Assembly: GCA_020746105.1 (NCBI GenBank)
Contig: CM036657.1
Coordinates: 5,496,417-5,560,416 of the forward strand
Length of the DNA stretch: 64,000 bases
Direction of reading: 5' to 3'
From: Trogon surrucura
Taxonomy: Eukaryota > Chordata > Aves > Trogoniformes > Trogonidae
Made by a program: the position numbers and the translations under genes. Under the pieces are notes generated by a model. It saw only the letters and a list, made by a program, of their open reading frames with translations, was not told where the DNA came from and made no database searches. Within the stretch, counting starts at the first letter, position 1, and every line of letters begins with the position of its first letter. Positions 1 to 9,789 of the stretch are shown in pieces.

Positions 1-484
1 ATTTTGTTTATTGCTCTCAAGTCCTGAACTACCCGATATGACCCGTCAGGTTTACGAACGGGCAATATAGGGGTGTTAAAGTTAGACTCACATTCCTTTA
101 CTAATCCTAACTGTAAAAACTTCTCTATGACTGGCCGAATTCCTTCCCTGTCTTCCTTCTTCAAGGGATATTGTTTAATTCTTTCCGGCTTTCTACCCTC
201 CTTAAGTCTAACTTCAATAGGTGGAGCATTTTTCGCTTTTCCAGGTACATCAGTAACCCAAACCCCGGGATATACTTGGTCCAGAATTTCCTCAGCAATC
301 CTTTCCTCTGTGGGAAAACTAGTTAAAAATAGACTCAGTGTCTGGATAAACTGTTGGTCCTTTACCTCCAGAGTAATTTCCCCACTTTTAAATGTAATTT
401 TCACACCCAACTGTTCCAATAAATCCCTTCCCAAAAGGGCCTTTGGTGAGTTGGGCATATACAAGAATTTGTGTATGCCCCATT
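1..484 (-). pseudogene. class I (gammaretrovirus-like) ERV pro-pol fragment
   Basis: Read on the minus strand, this is the end of the protease and the start of reverse transcriptase of the same class I family that forms the 38.7-47.1 kb provirus. The protease part contains a segment like LLGRDLLEQLG near the high-coordinate end, and the RT part includes the N-terminal block that reads toward position 1. It is cut by the window edge at one end and by a CR1 tail at the other. There is no gag or LTR directly attached. Stops were not surveyed exhaustively; it is far too short to be functional. The open frame on the plus strand here is antisense to pol and has no coding meaning. Confidence 0.8.
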
Positions 485-706
485 GCTTTCCCTTAAACTT
501 GAGAAGAAACTTCTTCTCTATGAGGGTGACGGAGCTCTGGAACAGGCTGCCCAGGGAGGTTGTGGAGGCTCCTTCTCTGGAGACATTCAAGACCCGCCTG
601 GACACGTTCCTATGTAGCATTATCTAGGCGTTTCTGCTCTGGCAGAGGTATTGGACTTGATCTTTCGAGGTCCCATCCGACCCCTAACATTCTGTGATTC
701 TGTGAT
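485..706 (+). mobile_element. CR1 LINE, 3' end fragment
   Basis: Encodes the last roughly 40 residues of CR1 ORF2 (motif [10 protein letters not shown]), followed by the CR1 3' UTR and the terminal ATTCTGTGAT repeats at about 690-706. It is severely 5'-truncated, as is usual for CR1. It lies between a class I pol fragment and a class I LTR fragment, so it probably inserted into or beside an older provirus remnant. Confidence 0.9.
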
Positions 707-1055
707 ATGCATAACCTGTCTCTCTTCATATTAAAATGAGTCATTTCCATAATCTCCTCCTGTCTGCGCCTGCATAGTGCCTCCTGGTAGTGGTCGTTGG
801 GGGTCTTCTAAAGGAAGGCTCGTAGTCTTCCTCGCTATGCACTTTTCACCTTTAGCTCCTTGTGCAGACTCAGTCATCTTTTGGCTTCCATCCAAACCAC
901 GGAAGTGATATCAACTGGTCTTGAACTGCTCCAGTGGGTTTCTACAATGCTCAACTACTATCAAAGAATAGCTTAACAATCCATGTAATTAATCAGTATC
1001 TTTACCTCTGTTTGAATACAATCATCAGCTAATTTTTTCTATAATCCTCCCATCA
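707..1055 (-). mobile_element. class I ERV LTR fragment (U3)
   Basis: Closely matches the U3 half of the LTR at 27133-27729 in the same orientation. On the minus strand it begins TGATGGGAGG at 1055 and is truncated at 707 by the CR1 tail. The R and U5 parts are missing, so no transcription end signal remains. The adjoining sequence from 1056 is satellite. Confidence 0.8.
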
Positions 1056-1537
1056 ATACCGATTATGACATCAGATGGAACCCTGATGTGCAGGGTTCTT
1101 GTTGGCATTAGGGTTCAGAGATCCATAAAGCCTGGAGCTGCAGCGACACTTGGGCTGGACAAGGCATTGCAAGGGGAGCACGGCACTGCACCAACAGTGC
1201 TCCATCCATACCTTTCTGATTTTGGGATACTCATGGCCATTATGATATCAGACGTAACCCTGAGGTGCAGGGTCTTGGTTAGGGTTAGGTTCAGAGATCT
1301 GTAGAGCCTGGAGCTGCAGAGACACTTGACCTGGACAAGGCATTCAAGGGGAGCATGGCAGTGCACCAGCAGTGCTCCACCCACAGCTTTCTGATTTTGG
1401 GACTCTCATGGCCATAGAGACATCAGGCTGAACCCAGTGGTGCAGGGTCCTGGTTAAGGTTCAGAGTTCCGTACAGTCTGGAGCTGCAGAGACAAGTGGG
1501 CTGGAAAAGGCATTCCAAGGGGAGCACAACACTGCAC
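1056..1537 (+). repeat. 177-bp satellite, about 2.7 monomers, plus orientation
   Basis: Tandem monomers aligned on the recurring ACATCAGRCTGAACC block. Spacing measured between successive blocks in the cleaner array at 7.4-8.1 kb is 176-177 bp. Each monomer has a GGTTAGGGTT stretch, the block GCCTGGAGCTGCAGAGAC, and a short inverted repeat GCACTG-caccaa-CAGTGC. Open frames here are incidental. The array is interrupted at 1537 by the class II provirus. Confidence 0.9.
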
Positions 1538-1596
1538 TGTCGTTGTAGAGACGGACACGACACATCTGTATGGTGATCAAAGTGCCGTCCCCCACA
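1538..1596 (-). mobile_element. 3' LTR remnant, internally deleted to 59 bp
   Basis: Only the outer ends of the LTR remain: about 46 bp of the R/U5 end (plus strand starts TGTCGTTG at 1538) joined to about 13 bp of the U3 start (ending CCCCACA at 1596). The intact 3' LTR of copy 2 is 348 bp, so about 290 bp including TATA box and poly(A) signal has been lost. The polypurine tract (AAAAACAAAAAGGG type on the minus strand) follows at 1597-1615. Confidence 0.8.
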
Positions 1597-2760
1597 ATTC
1601 TCCCTTTTTGTTTTTGGGCTACAAACACTGCCTCAACAGTTTCATGCAGGGCCCTTCGCATCAGAGTGATCAGGCAGGGTAGCATTAAGAGCACGATTAC
1701 AACCACAAGCACTGTTTTAACCAAAGACATTAAAGACCCTGACAAACTCCATTGCCCAAACAACTTTTCAATGCCAAAAAACCCTGTGTCTTCTTGAATC
1801 TGACGAGTCATGATTTGTAGATCTTGTATTTTCTTGTGGATGGATTCTGAATGATCTTCCAGATTCATGCAACACATTCCGTCAAACTCTTCGCATCCGT
1901 GCCCATGTGCCAGAAGCAAGAAATCCATTGCTGCGCGGTTCTGCAAGGTAGCATGCCTTATTGAGCTTACATCGTTAGCCAATTGTGACAAAACTTCAGA
2001 GGTTAAATTAGCATTCTTTTCTATCCAGCAAGCCATTTCATTTAAGGTTGTTAGTGCGTTTGCAACTGCTACACCAGGGGCCAAAATAGAAGTAAAAACA
2101 CGTTCGGCAGTATTCCAAAGCTGCACATTGCTATCACAATTTTTCAGCAGTGTCGCTGATCTTTTCACACGCCCTTGTGAAAAGGCATGCAAATCACTAT
2201 GGTTTACTAGCATTTTCATAGGTGGTGTCATCATGGCCAAGCAACCAAAAGTACAAGGACCTCCTACAGCCCTGGTTGGTATGCCAGCACAAGCTCGCTC
2301 TCCGCAGAGTAAGAACAATCCTTTTGGCAGTCATGATGCAGATCCGATTCCCGTTACTGAATGGCTCTTGTTTCCAGCAACATGCTGACACCACTGAGAG
2401 ACATTCTGCCAAAAGGGGGACAAAGGTGTAACATCAGATACTTTGGTATCACTGTTCACTGTCAGGGGTAACCCATTGGAGGCATGCCAACCAGTGCTAT
2501 TAACATACAAGCATGATCGTGCGCTTCTGAATCATTCAACGGAACACCTATTAAGCAGGTATGAAAAGGCTGATAGGGCTGAGCAAGAGAAACACAAAAG
2601 CTGCTCTGGTTAAGTTGGTGCATTAAAGTCACCCAAACATTGGTCCCATGCCAGGCTGGTGGGATATCATGAGGTCTTCCGAGAATCCACAACAGGCCGC
2701 ACGCAACGAGCAGGACACCAATATGGACCATTATCTGTAGAGACACAAGCATAACCCCTT
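1597..2760 (-). pseudogene. env: env (SU and TM) of class II provirus copy 1
   Basis: Minus-strand envelope gene. The surface unit starts near 2752 with a hydrophobic leader; the transmembrane unit at about 2320-1600 has a heptad-like ectodomain, an immunosuppressive-domain-like stretch ending in CEEFDGMCC (the CX6CC motif of gamma/type-D envelopes, which covalently pairs with SU), and a hydrophobic anchor rich in V, I and L near 1720-1660. SU and TM lie in different frames and a large part of SU is missing compared with copy 2, so no functional glycoprotein can be made. In family terms Env would mediate receptor binding and fusion at the cell surface. The TM reading frame runs on into LTR and satellite sequence before its stop. 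Confidence 0.82.
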
Positions 2761-2762
2761 CC

Positions 2763-4200
2763 TCAGGTTATCAAATCAAATGGGCCCTGCCATTGACCTG
2801 TGACCAAGTCCTTCATTTGGACTTTGACACCTTTTTGAACTTGCAATTTCGAGAAAAGAGAAGATAAATGTCGGAAGATAGGAGAAGTATCAAAGTCATC
2901 ACTGTGTTGTAAAAAGTTAAGAACATAAAGAGCTCTGTCCAGACGTGCCTTTGGCGGTTCCCTTGCCATTCCCCCTTTTTGTTTTTGAAACATGCGCTTC
3001 AGTGTGCCATGAGCACAGCTGAGGCATAACTTGCACATTTTAAACAATCATACCTAAGTACTTCCATGGTGCTACGGGTTGAATTTTTTCAGGTTTTATG
3101 ATCAAGCCAAACTGTTGCAAGCAGTGAGTGGCCATTTCTTCCATTTCACTTAACTGGCTTTTGTCAGAGGCAGCTAACAAGATATCATCCATACAATGGT
3201 AACAATAGTCTTCTGGAAATGCTTTCCGAACAGGTGACAATGCTTGTGCAACAAACCACTGACAAGTTGATGGTGAATTTTTCATGCCTTGTTGTGGATA
3301 CCCTACATTTTAGTTAGCTGTGCTGGCAGCACTGCGTTTCAGAGTTAAGACTTTCGTCCTTGAGCTCTTTCCTAAACAAGTACAGAACTCTTGCTTCTTA
3401 ATTATGAAAAAAGACCCTGACCAGCCAAGTACAGCTCATGTTGAGAGCTTGCCCGTGAGAATGAACAGATAAGGTGCTTCTTGTACACAAGATGCGCATG
3501 GGAGTGAACGGGAGAGTATGATCAAAACAGACCTGGCAAAGTCTGTTTTCCCTGTGTGATAACAGAGTGATTGAAGGAGTACATGAGCTAATAACAACCC
3601 TGGCTGTATAGTCTGATCTCTTGTTTGTAACCCAAAAATAGTGCTTCATGCTAGTAGGTATAAATATGTGTGCCTGCTTGCAATAAAGTGAATTCTGTTT
3701 TCCACCATCTCGGAGTTTGTGCGTGCTTCTCAACACCTTGTGGCAGAACTTTCCCCTGATATCTTTGTGAAGGTGCCTCATGATTGACAGAAGGCACAGA
3801 AAATGCAAATTTCTCTTTGTCTTGCTCTGTCAATGGTATTGTGAAAAAAACAGTCTTTTAAGTCCATTGCAATTATGTCCCACCCCAAGGGGATCATAGC
3901 TGGAGAGGGGAGATCTGGCTGCAAGGCTCCCATGGTAGTCATTACAGCATTTACCTGCCTCAGGTTATGTAAAAGTCACCACTTGCCAGATTTCTTTTTA
4001 ATGACAAACACTGGAGTATTCCAAGGACTGTGAGGGGGTTTGATATGTCCCGCAGCTAATTGTTCTTGTACTAAATCCTGCAGGGCCTGTAATTTTTCAC
4101 AATTCAGGGGCCACTGATCCACCCACACAGGTTTGTCAGTGAGCCAAGTCAAGGCAAGGGTGGGCTGTTGAATGCCCTGCAACACAGTGACCCCCGTCAA
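2763..4200 (-). pseudogene. pol: pol (RT and integrase C-terminus) of copy 1, with large deletion
   Basis: From high to low coordinates: the RT N-terminus (about 4200-3976, motif [18 protein letters not shown]), a stop-ridden palm region, the solo LTR insertion at 3293-3735, then the catalytic block, which reads CMDD at about 3190 instead of YMDD. The frame ends shortly after WKYLGMIV and passes directly, at about 3010-3050, into the end of integrase (block TLKRMFQKQKGG). RNase H, the RT connection and most of integrase, including its DDE core, are absent. The loss of the YMDD tyrosine, the stops and the deletion make it inactive. Confidence 0.85.
3293..3735 (+). mobile_element. solo LTR, family A
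   Basis: A 443-bp LTR beginning TGTGGATACC and ending TCTCAACA, with TATAAATA at about 3659 and AATAAA at about 3681. It is flanked by a perfect 6-bp target duplication CCTTGT (3287-3292 and 3736-3741). It interrupts the RT of the surrounding minus-strand provirus, so it is younger than that provirus. The same LTR family occurs at 19402-19844 (solo) and as U3 fragments at 23.5, 35.9 and 49.1 kb. The 6-bp duplication is typical of class II retroviruses. Confidence 0.93.
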
Positions 4201-4800
4201 AAATCCATGGTAATTTTAACTCCCCACTGGGAAAGACAATCTCTGCCCCATAAGTTCAACGGGGCGTATGTCACATAAGGCCGAATTGTAGCCATCTGGC
4301 CCTCTGGGTTACTAACAAGAACTGTATTAGCTGACATTCCACCCTGAGCAGCACCACCCAAGCCAACCACCCCCATTCCCATGTTACCAACAGGCCAGGT
4401 GGATGGCCATGAATGCTGAGATATAATAGTTACGTCCGCTCCCGTGTCCAACAGTCCTGACAGCTGCACCGATGATGGAGAATGTCCTTTCATTGTCACT
4501 GTACAAAGCAGCTGCGTCCGTTGAGAGGTAACTGTCTGAGACCAAAACACTTGAGGCAAGCCAGTCGATCCAAAGCCTCCATCTCATTGTTCTTTTTTAT
4601 CTGTATTGGGAACAGAACTCAAAAAAGGAACAAGTTGAGCAATTCGTGTCCCCTTTGGGATAGTCACAGGGGGATATGATGTTGAAACCATAGCACAAAT
4701 TTGTCCAGTATAATCAGCGTCAATAACACCAACATGTACAATAATGCCATTGACTTACTACTTGAACGTCCAATTAGTAAAGCACTTAATCCCCTTCCTA
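4197..4800 (-). pseudogene. pro: dUTPase-like and protease region of copy 1
   Basis: The minus strand encodes an aspartic protease with the active-site motif LLDTGADVTII at about 4450 and a C-terminal GRDCLSQWG block, ending at 4197. Upstream (about 4800-4590) is the end of a dUTPase-like domain, including the segment GVIDADYTGQICAMV. Betaretroviruses carry a dUTPase in the pro frame, which supports the class II assignment. Protease ends in a TTTTTGA stretch where the pol frame begins one base back, consistent with a -1 ribosomal frameshift as in betaretroviruses. A stop separates the dUTPase from the protease. Confidence 0.8.
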
Positions 4801-6930
4801 TGGGGCCAAAGGCATCCATGGAACTTTCATAACTTCTTTAGTCACAATAGTTATTGCGTTGGCGGTGGATATATCCATCCCTGCTGATCCACTGTTTTTT
4901 CCAGTGAGGCGGTCGCAGAGGGGAAGGTTTGCTGACCCATCCCGAGAAATGGGTTGGTGAGAGGCACTTGTGTCTTTGCGCGCCCCCCTTGCACTCTTCT
5001 TCCCGTTTCCCGAGAGGGGCTGTCCATGCATGTGGTATTTTGATCTGCATTGTTTTGCAAAATGACCAGTTTTTACGCAACGATTACAAGTCACTCCCTT
5101 TGCGTTAGCATTAGGACTACTTGTTTTCAATGGTTGTTGTGGGCAATTACTTCTGAGGTGTCCTTCTTGACCACACCCATAACATTTTGGTTTCTATCCA
5201 ATAACTCTGGCAAGAGCTGCCATCTTGTGTTCAACTGTACCAACTTTAGAGCAGACCGAGACCATATCAGCAACAGAGGGATCTCCTGGAAAGGCTTCTA
5301 TTATTTTTTGACAGTCTTCGTTCATGTTATCTTTTGCTAACTGTGTTAACTAACATCTGGCACAGTCCTTTATCATCAACTTGTTTTTCAATTGCCTCAG
5401 ATACTTTTTCTACAAACTGTAAAAAGAGTTCCTTTGGTTGTTTTTGTATAGTAACATATTTCTGCCGCGGCTCAGCCATCTCCATAGTCTTTATCAGTGC
5501 AGACATTCCAACCTGCTGAGTCTGTTGTAATAAAAGTGGAGGCCATTGTACCTGAACTTGGGGATTAGCAAAAGCATTAGTTTCCATTAATGCATCCAAT
5601 CCTGTTCCTTGTCTTGGATCTCCCTGAGGCAGCTGCATATTGTCTAGAGCTGTATTATGTGCCAATTGTCTCCAGGTAGAGTAAAAAACCGAATACTGAA
5701 TCGGCTGAAACAGTACTTGTGCTAAATGCACAATATCATATGGACACAACAAATCTGTATTGATTACACATATAAGTTGCATCACCTCTGGAGAATTAAT
5801 GCCAAATTTTGCTGCCTTTGCCTGCAGATCTTTGACTACTCTCCAAGCAATGGGAGAATGCTCATCGTGCTGCCCTGTGTTCGGTGCCGCTTTAAACACC
5901 GGATATGCCGTAGTTTCAAGGTCAGGGGATCCCAGATCAGGGCACGTTTCTTGTGGAAGGTTAAGCTTCTCTACCAAATTCCAATCTCCTACTTCAGCAG
6001 CTTTTTTCCGAACATGCTTCCAAAATCGTGCGGGATTACGGGGTAGAACAATCACAGTAGCTGGGGGTAATGTCCTGGGGGTTGCCTTTCCTGTTCACTT
6101 TTCTGGGCGACAGGCAGGGCCACCCTCCTGTGTACACGATCGAAGAGGAACTATCCTCCTTTCATCTTCACTGTTATCACTATCTGGCAAGGGAGGGTAC
6201 TGAGAGGAACCATCGGATGGTTGGGCTGAAAAACCTCCTTCTTTCACATCAAAAGGCACATCAAAAGGGGCTGGCGGGTTTCCAACACAACTGCCTTCAG
6301 ATGTTAACTCTGCTAATTGCTGTGCAGGTGTCTTATATCTTGGTTTATTGTCTAAAAAATACTGCGGAGAAAGGCATTTGCTCTCTGACAATTTTTGTGT
6401 TGGAGAGGTCGAATGTGATTTTTTTTTTTGAGTCCGAGGGAGGAGGGAGCTGCAAAGTCTCCATCATTCCTTCAACCTCCTCCATTTTTTTTCTCATGAA
6501 GGGCCCCAGTTGCCGCCTCCCCCGAAATCTCCTGTAATTCTTTTTCTTTTAACTCTCGCTCCTCTCTCATTTCTTTCAGAGTCTCACTCAATAATTGCCA
6601 AGTAGTAGCTAACTCAAAAGCATCCGTCGATCCTAAAGAAACTGCATCCCATAACTTTTGCCCCACCTCTTGCCAAGCAGAAACACTGAAAGCGACAGAC
6701 GCAGACGCCTCAAATCCCTGCTTTTCACTCCACAGTAACATACGCCGTAGTGCAAAATCACTACACTTGACTCCTCTTTTAGCAAGAAGAGCTTTCCAGA
6801 GGCACAAAATAGAGTCCTCCTCTTTAGAAATATGTTGACCAATATTTCTTAAACCCTGTTCCCGGCGGCTCACCTTTCCAGGTGTCTTAACTCTCAGGTC
6901 CAGACCAAAGCAGACTCCCACTGCTCTCAG
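4798..6930 (-). pseudogene. gag: gag of class II provirus copy 1
   Basis: Matrix is read from about 6843 (GQHISKEED..., the initiator ATG of copy 2 is replaced by an isoleucine codon here), followed by a linker with a YPPLP motif that resembles a YPxL late domain (about 6190), capsid in a 243-codon open frame (6055-5327, with WFYSTW-like and QGDPRQG blocks), and nucleocapsid with the second CCHC knuckle CNRCVKTGHFAKQC at about 5065. The pieces lie in different frames. Gag would assemble the particle; here a lost start codon and several frameshifts rule that out. The capsid frame is better preserved than in copy 2. Confidence 0.85.
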
Positions 6931-7050
6931 CTACGCCAGGCTCCACCTCCGATGCACGTCGACCTGCCCAGAACACTGTTTTTTCGCCTTTTTTCTGTTA
7001 TCAAGTTGTTTTTCTTAGAATGTTGACATGTCGACACACCAGCACGTCGA

Positions 7051-7066
7051 CACTTCGGGGTCACCA
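7051..7066 (-). promoter_or_regulatory. primer binding site, tRNA-Trp type
   Basis: Two bases inside the 5' LTR, the minus strand reads TGGTGACCCCGAAGTG. This matches the start of the primer site used by avian leukosis/Rous sarcoma-type viruses, which prime with tRNA-Trp, apart from one visible change. It is absent from copy 2, where this region has been replaced. Confidence 0.75.
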
Positions 7067-7068
7067 GA

Positions 7069-7401
7069 TGTCGTTGTAGAGACGGACACGACACATCTGT
7101 ATGGTGATCAAAGTGGCTCAAAAATGGCTCCTTTATTTTACAAAGGGTGTGCCTTTTATACATAGTCAAAGGTAGTAGAAGAAGGTAGCGTGGCCTTTGC
7201 TTATAGGTTAAACACTTGTTGTTCAAATTCTAATTGGTTAACACTGGCCAACTTCCAGCTGGGCTCATCCCTCCGGATCTTGAGGGAGAAGGTTCTGCAA
7301 ACGTGTCCAAATTCAGTACATACAACTTCCGATCTCAGGGGTACACTGGGAATTTGTCAAGGTCAATGTCTTCAACCAATGCCAGGTTCTGAGTAGTCCA
7401 A
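7069..7401 (-). mobile_element. 5' LTR of class II provirus copy 1
   Basis: Matches the 348-bp LTR at 57442-57789. On the minus strand it contains TATAAAAGG at about 7160 and AATAAAGG at about 7135, and ends in AACGACA at 7069. The first about 13 bases of U3 are missing at the junction with satellite, probably through a small deletion at a shared CTG. Confidence 0.88.
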
Positions 7402-8143
7402 CTGCACCAACAGTGCTCCACACACACCTTTCTGATTTTGGGACATCCGTGGCCATTACAACATCAGTCTAAACCGTGAAATGCAGGGTCCTGGTTAGGG
7501 TATCAGTACAACGATCCACAGAGGCTGGAGCTGGTGAGACACTTAGGCTGGACAAGGCATTCCAAGGGGAGCACGGCACTGCACCAACAGTGCTCCACAC
7601 ACACCATTCTTATTTTGGGACACCCATGGCCATAGAGACATCAGGCTGAACCTTGAGGTACAGGGTCCTAGTTAGGGTTATGTTTCAGAGATCCATAGAG
7701 CCTTGTGCTGCAGAGACACTTGGGCTGGACAAGGCATTCCAAGGGGAGCACGTCACTGCACCAACAGTGCTCCACCCACACCTTTCTGATTTTGGGACAT
7801 CTCTAGCCATAGAGACATCAGGCTGAACCCAGAGGTGCTGGATCCTTCTTAGGTTTAAGCTTCATTGATCCATAGAACCTGGAGCTTCAGAGACATTTGG
7901 GCTTGAAAGCCATTCCAAGGAGTGTGTGGCAGTGCATCAACAGTGCTCCACCCACACCTTTATGATTTTGGGACACCCATGGCCATTACGACATCAGGCT
8001 GAACCCTGAGGTGCAGGGTCCTACTTATGGTTAGGTTTCAATGATCCATAGAGCCTTGTGCTGCAGAGACACTTGGGCTGGACAAAGCATTCCAAGGGGA
8101 GCACGGAACTGCACCAACAGTGCTCCACCCACACGTTTCTGAT
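7402..8143 (+). repeat. 177-bp satellite, about 4.2 monomers, plus orientation
   Basis: The clearest array for measuring the repeat: the ACATCAG blocks begin at 7461, 7638, 7815 and 7991, giving periods of 177, 177 and 176 bp. Monomers differ by point changes and small indels, so it is an old array. It ends where the ERVL-type LTR begins. Confidence 0.92.
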
Positions 8144-8947
8144 TGTCGCGGATTAGGACTGGGCCAGCCACTAACGCGGACAGACACTCCCTTATCCTGT
8201 CTTCACCCCCCCAAACAGGAAGAGAAAAGGAAATGAGGCAGAGAGACTTATGGGTTAGGGAAAAAAAAACTAGAACAGTTTTATTGAATTAATGGAAATA
8301 ATGGTGAAATTATAAAAGTAGAGAACTATATACAACTACAGATAGCAGCCCGATATCAAACCCAACTCCATCCCCCGATAGCAATCCCCACTGGTGCTGC
8401 AGAGCAGGAGGCACTGGGGAAACCCCAGGCTCAGCAGCGGCAGGAGCTGGATACAGGGAGCTGGATTCGGGAACTCAGGATCCGGGTCAAAAGCAGGAGG
8501 TCAGATGGAGTCCTCTCTGGACACCGGCCATTGCAGAAAAAGGGCGAAAGAGGCGAAAAAAGGGGCAAAACTCTTGTGATCACTCAATTTATACTAGATA
8601 TGACGTATATGTGATGGAATACTCTCGTTGGTCACCTGTCCTGTCTATTACCCCCCGGAGGTGCAACCTTTTACTTCCTTGTGCCCCCTCTTACTACCCA
8701 GCATTTTCAGCATGGCACACAAGAGCCAGCAGTGGCCTTGGTCACTATAGGAATAACTATAAGCAAGAGCCTTTCTGCATCCCAGTCCCAGGCAGTAACT
8801 GTAAACATGAGGTGTTATCACTGCCAGTAGCACACACTGTCTGCAAAAACATGCTGCTGACTTCAGAACGTGCAGCCTTTTAGAAGACACTAAACTGGAA
8901 AGTAAAAATCACTAAACAGGACTGGGTTTTTAGCTAAACCCGGGACG
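8144..8947 (-). mobile_element. ERVL-type 3' LTR
   Basis: About 804 bp. Plus strand begins TGTCGCGGATTAGG at 8144 within a satellite monomer; the minus strand has AATAAAAC at about 8280 and starts with a degraded TGTCC at 8947, right after a purine-rich tract (AAGGGGTGGAAC). It matches the solo LTR at 51031-51838 over its length, and its U5 end matches 59534-59687. In two places this LTR is physically joined to the same YIDD-type pol, which ties the LTR to the ERVL-like family. Confidence 0.85.
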
Positions 8948-9331
8948 TTCCACCCCTTATTCCATACCATTTACATCATACTGATCACAAGCTAATGATC
9001 TACGTATAGGAAAAGTTCAGTAAGTACATGAAGATCATAATCGTGGGTTCCATCCATCATAGCAGTGTCTCAGGGCAGAAAAGTTCATGTGAGATTCGTT
9101 ACAGTTGGTGTCCATAGGTTGTAAGTTCACTTCAAAGAAGTTACTGGACGTCACTCGATGAGGCTAGCTCAGTTGCTGGATGTTACTTGATGAGGTCAGC
9201 TCTGGTCATCACTGGTTGTTATTCTGAAAAACACTTATTCAACACTGTTGGTGTTATGTAACAACATCATGCAGGATTAAATCGAGTATTCTCACCCAGA
9301 GTTAAATTTCCTTGAGGTACACATTGAACTT
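8948..9331 (-). mobile_element. ERVL-like 3' internal region with polypurine tract
   Basis: About 380 bp without a recognisable gene between the 3' LTR and the CR1. The polypurine tract lies at about 8948-8965 on the minus strand. Continuity with 13829 onward is inferred from the CR1 target duplication. Confidence 0.65.
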
Positions 9332-9789
9332 AGGCGGCTGACTCCTTCGGACTGCGCGGACAGCAGCAGCGGCAGCTGCTGCAGTAAGAGCAGTTTTTTC
9401 TCTGAATTCTGGACGGATTGAGGCAAGGGGGGGCTTTGCTGGGGACGGTGAAGCCGAGGAGAGAGAGCGGGACCCGTAACTGAGAGGGAATCTCGCGAGG
9501 CGGGAGCGAGTGACGTAGGCGAGGAGGAAGCCGGCAGCCCACGAAACTCAAAAGCAGCCGGAAGCTGTCTGAGCTCTCTTGGGGAGCGGTGCGAGCGTGG
9601 GGGAGGGGAGGACCTGCCGGACTCTGGTGATCCGCGGGCACAGGAGGGTGTTACTGGTGGCTCAGGGAGGGCGAGGATCGCAGACCCTGGGCAGAAGAGG
9701 TGAAAGGAGTGGTTACTGGTCAATTCTTTTCTACTTTTTTTTTTTGGTCATTTTCCTTTCCTTTTTTTTTTTCTTCTTTTTTTCCCATC

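Larger units (their letters stand above)
1538..7401 (-). mobile_element. class II (betaretrovirus-like) provirus, internally deleted, copy 1
   Basis: A minus-strand provirus in the order 5' LTR (7069-7401), tRNA-Trp-type primer site, gag with two zinc knuckles, dUTPase-like/protease, RT, integrase C-terminus, env and a 59-bp 3' LTR remnant. The flanking satellite shows CTGCAC at 1532-1537 and again at 7402-7407, which I read as a 6-bp target duplication; the outer about 13 bp of the 5' LTR is lost. A large piece of pol between the RT fingers/palm and the integrase C-terminus is missing, with the same junction as in copy 2 (51909-57789). A solo LTR sits inside RT at 3293-3735. All genes are broken by stops or frameshifts. 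Confidence 0.88.

Noticed and set aside
73..627. A 184-codon plus-strand open frame
   Set aside because: Its first part is antisense to retroviral pol and its last 40 codons are the sense end of CR1 ORF2; it arises by chance across an insertion junction.
1056..1540. True telomeric repeat because of TTAGGG-like stretches
   Set aside because: Only one to three degenerate units occur per 177-bp monomer; there is no continuous TTAGGG array.
1115..2390. Many open frames over satellite and antisense to env
   Set aside because: They follow the satellite period or mirror env; no protein family or codon signal is visible.
8144..8947. Assignment of this LTR to the ERVK class from its TGTCC...ACA ends
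   Set aside because: In two places it is joined to YIDD-type ERVL-like pol, and the solo copy at 51031 has a 5-bp rather than 6-bp target duplication.
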